Source: Bradysia coprophila | Lineage: Eukaryota > Arthropoda > Insecta > Diptera > Sciaridae | Direction of reading: 5' to 3' | Length of the DNA: 64,000 nucleotides | NCBI RefSeq assembly: GCF_014529535.1 | Contig: NW_023503295.1 | Location: 237,702-301,701 of the forward strand | Part shown: positions 1 to 12,100 of the stretch, piece after piece | Layout of the letters: the number at the start of each line of letters is the position of its first letter | How positions within the stretch are numbered: the first letter of the stretch is position 1 | Notes under the pieces: generated by a model | What the model saw: only the letters and a program-made list of their open reading frames with translations | What the model was told of the DNA's origin: nothing | The model's database searches: none | Position numbers and translations under genes: made by a program

Positions 1-437
1 GTCCAAAAAAACGATATTATCGTTTTTTTAAACGATAATATCGTCAAGAAAACGATAATATCGTCCTGAAAATATTTTAAAATTTATAATTTTAGACGAT
101 ATTATCGTCCTGGATGAAAGAATCATAAAACTTACTGACATATTTCTGGCCAAGACATTCTTTAAATCGATTTTTCACCATGAAGCCATGATGGCTCATT
201 TTTTGCCAAATGGAGAAAATTGTAGATCTGGTTGTGGTCTTCATGGTGAAAAATCGATTTAAAGAATGTCTTGGCCAGAAATATGTCAGTAAGTTTTATG
301 ATTCTTTTTTTGGACGATAATATCGTTTTTTAGACGATAGTATCGTCTAAAAAACGATACTATCGTTTTTTGGACGATACTATCGTCTAAAAAACGATAC
401 TATCGTTCCTGACGATATTGACCGTGTAGTTATGTCG
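1..437. repeat. CGATA-palindrome array around an inverted-repeat core (foldback, left end off window)
   Basis: Two blocks of closely spaced quasi-palindromes of the type CGATAATATCG (1-110 and 305-410) flank a long inverted repeat. Its arms, about 112-190 and 240-306, start and end with ATGAAAGAATCATAAAAC and its complement. The right border reads CCTGACGATATTGACCGTG and is shared with the small palindrome near 18064-18175. The segment directly abuts the TTAA-type foldback arm at 445-753, so it appears to be an insertion into, or the core of, that element. No coding potential is visible. Confidence 0.7.
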
Positions 438-444
438 CCTCATC

Positions 445-753
445 GTGGATATCCTCGCACCAAGCGGTGCGTATACTCTACCTGTAGGTCTTTCCAAGTC
501 CGACATTCGTACAACATTACAAACAATTTAAACTAATTTTTTCTTGAGTTATTGTCGAGTTATTTTCGGCACCCTCTGACATGTCTTCACTTTTGAACGC
601 TTTTCCCAGAAACCAATTTTTTTTTTAGAAAAAGTGAAAGATCCTTGTTTCCTAGAATTGAAAGACGAATCCAACGAGCTATCACTCATTAAAATCGGAG
701 ACCGCTTGTTTCCAAAGTTAAAAAAATCACCTGAAGATTTGGCGATATTACTC
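445..753. mobile_element. Right arm of a TTAA-flanked foldback element
   Basis: This stretch is the inverted counterpart of 17729-17990 and of both arms of 52586-53253, including the stretch GGCGATATTACTC at its outer end. The next four bases (754-757) are TTAA, as at the outer ends of the other copies. The left arm lies outside the window or is replaced by the CGATA array at 1-437. TTAA target duplication is characteristic of the piggyBac superfamily; assignment to it here is inference, because no transposase is present. Confidence 0.65.
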
Positions 754-757
754 TTAA

Positions 758-1430
758 TTTTTTTTTTTACAATTTTCTACATTGGCTACACCTGAAACAC
801 CGTTAGTAATTTAATAAAAATAAGGATTCCTCATCATAAATTAAATTGACAAAAAAACATCGGCACAAACAAACCAAAATAAATTTGATTACAAACATTC
901 AGCGTTCATTAAAATTTTTCCTTTCCAATTTTCACTATTTATAAACGGGTGCATCATTTTCAGCTGTGTGTTTCATCATTTCAGAAATTTTAATAACATA
1001 ATTTTCTTCACACTTATTCCCAATACAATCCCAAATCAGTGTTGGTGTTCTCGACGAGTCTCGACGTTGCCGTCGAACAGAATCGAAAATTTCTAACGAA
1101 TGAGTAAGCCGGCAGCATCGTTTAGTGTTGGAAAAACTCGGGGGGTAAATCACTCAGCGGAAGCCAATGGTCTTTTCGGAAAGATATTCAAATTTTTGAG
1201 GAGGAAATTAGAATTGGAATTTGTGGAATGTAAATAAGCATTTGGTAGGTGTGGGACATGTTTCAGCAATCGATTTCCCCCCTCGGAAAAACTAATATAC
1301 TTTGATGTGTACCAACATAGACGATCCTCTATATGCAAATTTGATCAATTCATTCGAGAATACACGAAAACTCCCATACATCAAAATCCATTTTTAGATT
1401 TTGTTTACGTTAAAAATTCACCACGAAAAA
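758..1430. other. Intergenic, upstream of the small heat-shock gene
   Basis: AT-rich DNA with homopolymer runs. On the minus strand a 72-codon open stretch (935-1153) ends in TAG followed by AT-rich DNA. It has weak protein-like composition and could be a terminal exon of the minus-strand PDZ gene, but its phase does not join convincingly, so it is not called as coding. Confidence 0.4.
1353..1368. promoter_or_regulatory. Possible heat-shock element upstream of the sHsp gene
   Basis: TTCGAGAA (1353-1360) is a perfect inverted TTC-nn-GAA pair, followed by another GAA at 1366-1368 that is slightly out of the 5-bp register. It lies about 75 bp before the TATA box of the l(2)efl-type gene, where HSF sites usually occur. 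Only two pentamers are in register, so this is weak. Confidence 0.25.
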
Positions 1431-1433
1431 TAT

Positions 1434-1440
1434 TATAAAA
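1434..1440 (+). promoter_or_regulatory. TATA box of the sHsp gene
   Basis: TATAAAA about 107 bp before the proposed start codon at 1547, which leaves room for a 5' UTR of roughly 75 nt. Small heat-shock genes of flies commonly have TATA promoters. Confidence 0.45.
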
Positions 1441-1546
1441 AGAAGCGGTCGTTTCACATTTTCCTCATAACAAGTTGAAACGGCAAAGGTGAAACCAGTG
1501 TGTGCACAATTTCCAGATCAAACGAACAAATCGCATTAAACAAGTA

Positions 1547-2419
1547 ATGTCCGTCGTTCCGTTAATGTTTCGCGATTGGTGGGATGATTGGGGTGAGACA
1601 CCATTCCGGTCGTCCAGATTGTTGGACCAACAATTCGGTACGGGACTCAAGCGTGATGATTTGATCTCATCGTTTTGGAATACAACACCGTCAGTATTAC
1701 GTAGTGGCTACGTTCGGCCGTGGGGTAATCGCAACTTGCAACGACAAGAGTCCGGATCGACAGTGAATTTTGACAAGGAAAAGTTTCAAGTGAGCGACTC
1801 TCATTTTGCCCAATTTCGTGGTGTAAAATTTCACTTTTAATTTTTGGTTGCGTTTCGACTTCTCAATTTGTTGTTGTTGTTGTTGTTGAATGCGATGAGT
1901 TATTTTCGGTGAAAATTTTATTTTCGAATTTTTGAACGATTTCCAAATTTTATTATTATTCGTTTGACGCAATGCGGTGCTTTCATTTCCAACTGAAATG
2001 AATTTCGGTAAAATTGCGGTGACTCACCTTTAATCGTTTTCAGGTCATTCTCGATGTTCAGCAATTCACTCCCAATGAAATAACCGTGAAAACAACCGAA
2101 AAACACATCATCGTCGAAGGAAAACACGAAGAAAAAGCTGACGAACACGGCTTCATTTCCCGACATTTCGTTCGTCGTTACCAGTTGCCTCGTAAGTGTT
2201 TTGTTGTCGATTGTGTGTTGGTGGGTTGCATATCAATGGATTTTCATTAACATTTCAGCCGGCGTCAATCCGAATGATATTTCATCGACATTGTCTTCGG
2301 ATGGTGTATTGACTGTAACCGCTCCCCTGAAGCCGGCCATCCAACAGAATTCGGAACGCTTCGTACCAATTACACAAACAGGACCAACCAAAACCGAAGC
2401 CAAAGTGGAGCTTTCGTAA
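1547..2419 (+). CDS. l(2)efl: Small heat-shock protein, alpha-crystallin family (l(2)efl-like)
   Basis: Three exons: 1547-1789, 2044-2191 and 2259-2419, all with GT-AG borders (GTGAGC/TTTTCAG and GTAAGT/ATTTCAG) and matching phases. They give a 183-residue protein, the usual size for this fly sHsp. The N-terminal region carries the RLLDQQFGTGL motif typical of l(2)efl/alphaB-crystallin relatives. The alpha-crystallin domain spans about residues 73-156, ending in DGVLTVTAPLK, and the tail has the I/V-x-I/V dimer-docking motif as VPI. The start was placed at 1547 rather than 1502 because MSVVPLMFRDWWDDW is the conserved N-terminus. The family forms ATP-independent chaperone oligomers in the cytoplasm. 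A TATA box and a weak heat-shock element precede it. It lies beyond the last dysc exon found, so it may be nested in a dysc intron. Confidence 0.93.
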
Positions 2420-2604
2420 GAACGTTTGAACAATATTCGAGGGCCGGAGCGTTGCGGTCGAATCAAAAATGCTTTGATAGATTTATCGTTTATCCAAAAT
2501 TCTTCAAATGCTGCTGGATCAATTGTATTGTTTTCGTGTGATAATCGGTTTAAAAATATTTTTATTTTCGTATAACACTTTTCACTTGGACGTGCCATTT
2601 ATAA

Positions 2605-2610
2605 AATAAA
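2605..2610 (+). terminator. Poly(A) signal of the sHsp gene
   Basis: AATAAA 186 nt after the l(2)efl stop codon, in an AT-rich 3' flank. Confidence 0.5.
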
Positions 2611-5498
2611 ATTAATTCTAATCAAAAGCGTTGGACCGTTAAAAGTTTAATTATTGTCTTCATGCTTGGTCATGTAAGTTGTACAGCAGTAGTACGAACA
2701 GTGCTGCGAACGGTGTAAATTTCTCAATTAAAAGCGTTTACTCCAAAATTCTAACAATTGAAAATATCAGCGAGTGGCAACGGACTAGAAAATCAACTGT
2801 CAGTCAAAAAGAATCCTTTGAAAATTTTTGAAAACCAAAAAATCCTTTTACCAGACAATCCTAAGAATAGACCGGCTAAAGCCTCTCTTTTTTCTTTTTT
2901 TGTAGGCAAGGCGGAAGAATAGCTTCATCAGTCGATATCCAGCTGTTGAAGAGTAAACATCTCCACTAACGTTTTACCAATTTGGAATTCAACTACCAGT
3001 TTGGTAGTCAACTACCATAAATTAAACTTTAAATAGGCGAGCATGTAGAATAATTTCGTCAGTCGGTGCGTAGTTCTCGAATAGTAAACATCTCTTCCCC
3101 AAAAATTACGTTTGGTAGTCAATTATAGCCTTGGTAGTCCAACTACCAACTACCAAATTTTCGAATTGCAATGTTAACTGTGAGCTATCGGTGATCAGAT
3201 AACAAATAATTATTATTTGCCTGGTGTTGATATGCTCATGGTGGCTTTGCAATTTTGAATGTCAATCCAGCTCGAAACTACCAACTACCAAAAATACCAA
3301 CTACCGACTGAGAGCTACCAAAACTACCAAATTTGTGGAACAGACAGACAGAGAGACAGACAAACCGGCCATAATAGGGTATTTTTTCTAGAAGAAAAAA
3401 GACCTAAAAATGCAACAAAGTTCACAAATTCCTCAAAATCGCTGAAAATCGAGGAAGAACGGCAAAGAAAATCCTGGTAAGACCTTTGAAAATCCTCAGG
3501 GCCTCAATTCTCATTCGTTCGTAACGTTAGGAATTCGTAACTTGACATATCTAATGGGACTTTACTTTATACACGCAACTGTCAAGTTACGAAAATACGA
3601 GAATCGTTGCCCAGACGATTTTGTTTTTTGAAAATCCTTTGTCAACGCAAATTTTCCGCCCCTCGATATTGATCCTGATCTTGAGTGATAATCGGGAAAC
3701 AGTTATCACATTCCTTTTTTTAGCCAACCACTCGTTTTGATTTTTTTTTAAACTCGAAAGATCCCTAACCTCGTCACTAACTGTGAAATTGACAGTGAAA
3801 ACCCGATCTGGAGGAAAGATAATTGAAAATAAAATTTTTTTCATTCAGGCCCTTGTGTCAATCCGCCCACTTTAAGTTTTTCGATTTTTTTTCTTTATCT
3901 CATGGGATTGAGCATGAAAAACTGTGGAACTAATTTTTTTCCGGAAAATGAAAAATCGCTTTTCCGGCCGAAAAAGCGGTTTATATAAAAAAATTAAAAA
4001 TCAAATATCTTCCGAACGTGATAACTTTATTCAAAAATTCTTTTTTTCTTTGAAAGCCTGATTTCGTGGAACTACTTTTTTTCTGTAAAACAAAATGGCG
4101 TCGATAAAGGAATCTTCCCAAAAAATGACCAGGACAATTCTTAAACTTTGAGTTCACCTCACATCGTCAATTCTAAACTGATTCCAATAAATGTCGGCTT
4201 TTTATAAAGCTTAAGTCAGTGCCTTTCGAATGCTGACCGGCGAGCTTCACGCCGTTTCCTGGATGTCGAGATATAAACCAGGATTTCCACGACTCCTTGA
4301 ACTGTTATTTTCCAACATTATTTAGTATTTATTTATGAGCAAAACAGTGACGCATAGTCAATTTTTGTTGATGAATTTTGAAGAATAGCCTGTATACAAC
4401 ATTTTAGAATTGAATCCTAGTCACAAAACTAGCTCAGGATGTTGTGGATGCAATTCAATACCCAAATTTGTATAACTCGTAAAAAAAACCTTATTTTTGC
4501 ACTTAACTACTTTCAGTTCGACAATTTAACACCAAAAGTGTTTTAAATGATGATAACTAACTGCTCCATATACATTCCATTCGTGTTAAGTACCTTCCTG
4601 ATGTTCCATAGTCTTCCTAGCTCTAGAACCTATAGATTTATCGCATTTGTGTCGGATTTTTTTCATCTTTTTCTGGATTTATGTCATTCTTGAGGTAATT
4701 AGAGGTCAGTTCCTATCAACTGATCATTTATTATGGGTCCTTCAACTTTCAACAAGCGAGCCGACTTTTTCTGACACAAGGGGCTGGACTAGGACCTAAA
4801 ACGTCACACTCTTCAGAGCCAAAACAACAACTTTTTCTCACACCTTTTCTTTCACCTTTCGTTCCAGTGACATCACTTTTCGTTACCACTCAAGTCACTT
4901 TTTGAGTATTTAAGATTGTAGACTAAGTGTAGACTAGTAGTAACGAGTACTGATAGGTTTTTCGTATTTTAAGACAGATTGTAAAACAGATGGCCATATG
5001 GGCTCGATGCGCCCTTCTTTTTTTTACTTAAAATTCTTATATTGATGCCTCTCTTCAGTGGATTTTGCTCCCATTACTAAGTTTTGACGCCCTGTAATCT
5101 GAATTTCCGACGAAACTTTTGATAGCCAGTCTGGACATGCGTAAAAATAAAAATAGTTGGACAGGGTGCATTTCAAAAACGAAGCAGCTGTTGACTCGGT
5201 TGCTAATAAAAATAGTAAAAAAGACTTTTAGTCCGTGGTACGAATAGTATTTTTCATATTGGGTCCTAGGTATGAAAAAATGTTTTCTTCATTATCCATT
5301 TAACGAACGCAATGCGTTCATAGAATGGCTCATTTCAATAAATAAAAGACAATTGTTGCAGATTCATTCATCATATTTGTAATTCGTTTACCAAAATATT
5401 CCAATTCTAAGTTTCATTGTCAACCAGAGTAGTTGTCCTGGAAACATAAAAAATGTGAATGAATTCATCGATGTCAATTAAAACATTTTTCCACTTAC
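2611..5498. other. Non-coding stretch: dysc 3' side, with short simple repeats
   Basis: No exon could be supported here on either strand. From about 2985 to 3335 the sequence is rich in TTGGTAGT / ACTACCAA units in both orientations, a low-complexity palindrome-forming tract; the same unit recurs at 52240-52400. From 3840 to 5490 I see only AT-rich unique-looking DNA. If the dysc gene continues toward position 1, this is intron. Confidence 0.45.
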
Positions 5499-6175
5499 GT
5501 TTTGCCGAATGTAATATTTTTGTGTTCTGAGCACGAATTCGAGCCAACTTTCAAAATGCCATTGAGCGGAAGTGATTCGGTCTTTTTTACGCCAAATTTA
5601 TTTCCCATCTTTTGTGCGTCGGATTTACAATTTGTCTGATTCTGAGTGATAAGCAGAGCGGTTATTTTCTCCACATTCGATGTAGACCGTTGCGATGGAA
5701 TTTCTTTCGCCAAATGTTCTTGATTCTTTGACCCGTCCCCATTCTCCGCTGTGTCCTACAAACATTATCGATATTGTCAATTGATCAATTCGAGGCGCAA
5801 TTTTCTCACCTTTGTATTTTGAATATTTAATTTGGAAAGGGTCTTTTCCAACTCATTCTTCAGCTGTGAGGTAACATCACCATTGGATTCGTTGGTGCCA
5901 AACTTGGAAATGAAATGAAATTTGCACGGCTCCTTTCGATCAGCATATTCACCGATTTTAATCGCCACCGATGATGTGGCCTTTAATGCTGCTGGTACAT
6001 CTGTACACTGCCTTATGGGTGCTGTCTCCGATGGTTGTACTTTAAGTTTATCAATTAATTGATTGGTCGTATGATCTAATGAATTTGGCGGCGTGATGTC
6101 GTAATCTGGATCTGGTGTTACCACTTTATTGGACTGTTCATTCGCTTGTTGTTGTTGTAATTTCAGTTGACGTTC
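5499..6175 (-). CDS. dysc: dysc exons 9-10: Q-rich to Ser/Thr-rich C-terminal region
   Basis: Exon 9 (6175-5810) begins ERQLKLQQQQ in phase 0 with exon 8 and is separated by a 54-nt intron from exon 10 (5755-5499). Exon 10 ends in phase 2 at a strong GTAAGT donor. No domain is recognisable; composition is Lys/Ser/Asn-rich and probably disordered. Assignment to dysc rests on strand, phase continuity and the absence of any other gene on this strand between them. Confidence 0.7.
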
Positions 6176-9100
6176 CTAAAGGGTTTCAAATTTGCTAGTT
6201 AGAGCTTGAGAACATTGATTTACAATTGTTTCAATCGATTAATTGGTACAATGAGAGTTCAACGACACATTCAATTTCTTGGAATTGAAATAATTTGGTC
6301 ACCATACAGATCCGGACTGACCACAAGGAAGAAACAGCCTTAGGTCTCGGCCTAGGAAGTAATGGTTTATATTTCTTTAAATTTGTATCTTGGTGGTATA
6401 TGGACATGGCAAGCTCTGAACTCTCAAAAATTTAAATTTTCGCTGAGCTACAACTCGAAAATGGCTGTAGGTCTTCCTCGCCTACAACGACTACAAATCA
6501 ATTTTCAACGAATTAACAATGTTAAGAAGACAAATCCGACGGGCCGACTGGGCCGACATTCAGCTCGGTTTTGCTTAACGAACGTATCGTGACGTACATT
6601 GTCTCATTGTAAGTTTCAGTCAGTAGGTCTAGCAAACCAACTTCGTTTTGACACTGTCAACATACCCCTTTTTTGTTTGTAGAATATTGCACTATTGACT
6701 AATGTCTAATTTTATATGTAAAATGCAAGGGCTGCGTTGCACTTTTACCACCTTAAGGCCCGTCATTAGGAAATGACAGGACAGTTTCCCGAAAATGTAT
6801 GCAAAAATTTATCACAAAAATTCACCGAAAAAATTCAAAGAAGCTCACCTCTGATACTTTCCATTGTATTCGGGCATAGTCTCTTTAGGTCGCCAAGGCA
6901 TATTTGAACACTAAACACTTTTTACTCGATGCAAAAACAAAAAGTTTTTTTTTTGTTTTGTCGCAACAAAAACACAGAAAATATTTCGACACAACTGTGA
7001 CACTCCGCTACTATAAGTACCAAGGCTGTATACTTTGGGGAGGTCACGCAGACCGCCATTTTATTAGATACGCGGGAACACACCACTTCTGATGACTTTA
7101 CATATACAAAAAATTCACCACATCATCAAGACGACGAGAATCATCAGAGTAGGTGAATTTTTGTATGAAATCGGCCATTTTATCATCAACTGTGGTGTGT
7201 AACCCGCGTATCTGTATCTGCGTGACCACCCCAAGTATACAACCTTGATAAGTACTGGAATGAATGTTTGCTGTGTTCACTTTGGCGGTAAAATATCTTC
7301 ATTCAAAAAAGTGTCGGACATATTATAAAAATCATGAAACAGTTGACAAAGGGTAGCGTATACATTTAATAATGCTCATCGACCATTTTTTAAAGCTTTA
7401 CGAGAGCTCAGCGGACATTCTTTCAACGATGGGAGAGCATTTATTAAAAATTTAGCCTCTCGTTAGACTGCGCTGAGCGTAAATAAATGTTCGTTTCTCT
7501 TTAGTAAGCTAAGAAGACTTCGCGAAGTCTAATTATGCCACCTCTTTGAATAAAAATATCGGCTGAGTTCTAATAATTCTTCGCTGAGCTTTGACAAACC
7601 TCCGCTGAGCTCTAATAATTCTCCGCTAGGCTTCAGGAAGTGTCCGTTAGGCCTAAGGAAGTTTCAGGAAGGCTTAATGGAGCTAATCGGACACTCAGCG
7701 GAGATCTGCCAAAGCTAAGTGGAGTCTTATTAAATCATAGCAACAATTATTAGGTATCCGCTGATGCTTATTGAGTGTTCGCTTAGCTTCATTGCCTTAC
7801 TACTACGTGCTAAGGTCTGACGGACTCTTACTGAAGCCTAGCGGAGAATTATTAGACCTCATTAGAGGTTTGTCAAAGCTCAGCGGAGAATTATTAGACC
7901 TCATTAGAGGTTTGTTAAAGCTCAGCGGACAATTATTCGACCTCAGTCGATATTTTTATTCAAAGAGTTGGCATAATTAGACTCAGCGAAGTCTTGTTAG
8001 CTTACTAAGGAAGTGGGAGAGGTTACAATTTTAATAAATGTCTACCATCGTTGAAGGGTCGGACACTTTTTTGAATAAAAATATTTTACCGCCGAAGTGA
8101 ACACAGCAAACATTCATTCTAGTACTTATAATAGCGGAGTGTCACAATTGTGTCGAAATATTTTCTGTGTTTTTGTCGCGACAAAACAAAAAAAACTTTT
8201 TGTTTTTTCATCGAGTAAAAAGTGTTTTAGTGTTCAAATATGCCTAGGCGACCTAAAGAGACTATGCCCGAATACAATGGAAAGCATAAGAGGTGAGATT
8301 CTATGAATTTTTTCGGTGAATTTTTGTGATAAAATTTTCCATACATTTTCGGGAAACTGTCATGTCATTTCCCAATGACGGGCCTTAATGAATGTAGTAA
8401 GGTTTCTAGAGAAGATATTAACCGTTGGCTTAGAAGAATAAAATAACTAAAAATTCACTGACAGCCTATGTCCGAAAGGGTTGCTAGGAATCTCGCGCCG
8501 CGTCATTCACAATAATTCTCATTTTGACACATTTTGTATAAGGAAGATGTCACTTTGTGAGTTATTGTGAATGACGCGGCGCGAGATTCCCTAACACCTC
8601 CGAAAGTCCTAAAAAGCCACGGTGCGGAACCTATGGAATGTCATTACATTTTTCTTATATTTTTGAAAACAGGCCCTAGCGTGAAACTGTTCCCAAATGA
8701 CGAATGAAATTTTAAAATGTTTGTAGTCAAAGACCTAATAGGTGGAAAATTGTCAATTGGAAAATTTGACTTGTCTCTGGTAGTACAGTGGACGTCAGTG
8801 AAAATAAGGTGGGCTTTGCTTCTGCTGTTTTTCAGCTGATTCACTCACACAAACAAAAGTGCTTAGACTTATGTGGGCACATAAGATATTTCGTTGTCTA
8901 AGGCGAATTACTATCAAACTTTCACTGAACTGATTTTCGTATTGTGAAGTCCACATGGGATTCAAACAGATTTTTTTTAAAAACCCGACACTGACACCGA
9001 TTCTCGGTACCTGTACACTTGGAAACTTCATTGAATTTCCGTACTTCACTTGAACGGCCTGTGCCTGTTCGTTTCCCAGTCCGGACCAATCACTATTATA

Positions 9101-12100
9101 ATAGCATTATCATCTACAAACATTGCGACAAAATTAACGTAATACCTGATATGTAAAGATCGTTACAAGTGGTGAGTTATCTTCGCGTTGCTTCATAGTT
9201 ATTTGAACTTTTTTTTCACAATATTTTATTTAATTAAGACCATAAGTTGTCTGAGAACACACACAAAATTGAAATATTTGCATAAAATGAGGCAAAAGAC
9301 ACAGTTTTTATGATGATTAATCTTGATTCGAATTTGATACTGTTTTTCTTCGATTGACCTTCTATGCACGACAAGAAAAAAAAAAATTTTTTAAACAAAA
9401 ATCAATTTTTTAAAAACTGCATGAGCGACACTTTTTTACGGAATAATCGTCATTTCCCAAACTGATGTCTCTGGTAGTCAAATAAAAATTCGAGAGAAAA
9501 AAAAACATTTTTTTTAAACTTTCATTCATGCTTTGCTTCACGGTGAATTGTGTTACATATTGCAGCAACACTAACCCAATAATTAAGAAAAATAATTTTT
9601 TTTTCTCTAACGAAATCTTTCTACCTTATACATCTGGCACTTCATGGTTGATGTTTTATAAGACGTAAATTCTTTAATTATACGTCGCGCTGTTATTATA
9701 TTTAAACCGAAGAGTAAAAATTTCTTTTCCGAGATTACCGAAAGAGTTTCGCATTAGAACATACACAGAAGCTTTGTATATATTTCTCTTTCGGTTTGAT
9801 TGATTCCGAGGTAAATAAAAATGTTTGTTGAACGAAAGACAAAAATATAAATAAAATCAACAACACAACAACAACGACAACCGAAACGACAAAATTTCGT
9901 TACAAAAAAATCCCAAAACGTCCACCTGATATTCAATTCGCTAAAAAAAAATTTAAACGAAATTATGCTAAATGCAGTGAACGGAAAAGCTTAAAATGTT
10001 TTCGTGTTAGGTAGAGATTTTTGAAAAAATAAAGAAAACCAACAAAACAACGAAATGCTTTTATGTTTCACTTGATTCAATCGGTTGAATATTTTTACAT
10101 GTTAATGGATTGGAAAAGTACACTCCGATTACAACAACATAATCGATGAGCTCACGATGTATATGCATGTAAATATTCATTCCGTACGTTTCATCGCAGA
10201 ATGAATATTTACATGGGATTAACACAATGCGCACATAGATTTCTGTTTCAACGAAGAGTGTTGGTGATTGTACTTCACTTGGATCTGGATAGTTTTATTT
10301 GTTGGATTTATCAATCAAGATCTGCGTTAGGGAACATTTATATTTGAGAAAGTACTATGCCCGCATTTAATAATAATATTACACTCAACATTCAAACCGA
10401 GTGTAGTATAATACACGTACGCTTCTCTGCCATATTTTAATAAACTGAAACGACAATTAGCCGTAATCGTGTTCGTAATTTTTTTTGCAAACAATTTTTT
10501 CCTTTTGTTATCAAATAAATCACCCATTTCCGTACGTGCCTAATTAAGTAAAATTTATCGATTTTGAGTCATTAGTTTTGATTAAATTTTATGTGACTCA
10601 TGATTGTCGAAGACAATTTTAGTTGTGTCGTTTTCAAGGTAAAAGAATTTCGAAGAGGAAGCTCAAGCTACTAAATTTGGTTAAAGTTTTCCGATTTTTT
10701 TTTTACTTTATGGATTACTCTTATCGACAAAACGGATCTCTGTTATACACTACACGATCGAGTTACACTAAACTAATAATGGAACGAAATAAACGGAAAA
10801 AATATGAAATTCATTCCACTTGTGTTCAACGTGTAATGTTTTTGTTTGCACATATGTTATCGTATACCAACTTTTCGTTTCGATTGCAAATACCCAATCG
10901 AATGTGGCTTATCTCATACATCGACTCTCAACAATTATACTATTGCATTGATTATGATATATAAAGCACTATGAGAGGTGCTGTTTCCGGCGGCTTAAAA
11001 TTGGAGAAGCATTTTTAGTCTTTTATTGACCACGAGAAATCTTTTCTCATGCATTTTCTTCAGCAGGTTTTCCAAATATAATACAGCCTCCTGGGATCTC
11101 TAGAGATGACGGTAAAAGACCGGATGGTGTGACTCTAATTCCATGGAGTCATGGTAGACCGATACTTTGGGATGTTACCGTTAGAGATACTCTAGCCCCT
11201 TCTTATGTAAATGAATCTTCAAAGAAGGCTGGTGCAATAGCAGATAATGCGGAAAGACATAAGCATAATCATTACCAACTTTTAAAAGAAAATTACTTTT
11301 TCACTCCTATTGCATTTGAATCACTAGGTAGCATGGGTCCAGAAACTAGAATATTTATAAAGAAATTAGGATCATTGATGCGACGGGCTTCCGGTGAATC
11401 GCGTTCTATGGATTACCTATTACAGAAGGTTTCTATTGCCATTCAACGAAGGAACGCTAGCTGCATTTTGGGAACATTAGGAACGAATAGAATTGATGAT
11501 TTTTATTTATTGTAAACTTGTTTTTTGAAAAGATCGTTTTTTTGCTGGTTGCGCCTAGCAGCCTTTTTTTTCGCTATATTGAATAAATCATAAAAAATCA
11601 CCACGAGAATGCTTTCCATCAAACACTAGTTTGAGGGATTCTTTTGAAAAACAGCCTACCGAAATCGGACGCATTTTCCAGTGGACTTTTTTCTATGCGC
11701 CTAGAAAGGACTTCGACCCCAGAAGCCAAAACCACTTTCAAAAAAAAATCTTCGAAGTTTGTGTGGCTGGTGAAAGGTGATCAAAAACCGAAAACTTGCA
11801 CTTTTCTTACAAAAATTTCTCCAGCTACACGAGCCGTACAGGTTCGTGTGGGGTGTCATTAGAAAGGTAATCACACGTACTATTGAGCCGAATAGGGACT
11901 TGTTGTGTTTAAAATTCATCGACACTGAAATATGTGCAGTTAAAGTTTTCAACCGAACACTGTTCTTCCCGAAATTTCTGGAGGTACACAAAATGTACAT
12001 GGTCGTGTAGGGTGTCATTTGACAGGTAATCTAATGTGCTTTGGGCCAAATATGATCTTTTGTGGTTTGAAAGCGTCTACGATGAAATATAAGTTGAAAT

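Noticed and set aside
1502..1546. Upstream ATG of the l(2)efl frame
   Set aside because: The extra 15 residues are not part of the conserved N-terminus; the second ATG at 1547 starts the family-typical sequence.
3587..3844. 85-codon minus-strand ORF considered as another dysc exon
   Set aside because: No acceptor or donor in compatible phase and no similarity to whirlin-type proteins.
10623..10964. 113-codon plus-strand ORF in dysc intron 8
   Set aside because: Low-complexity AT-driven composition, no domain, no promoter or splice support.
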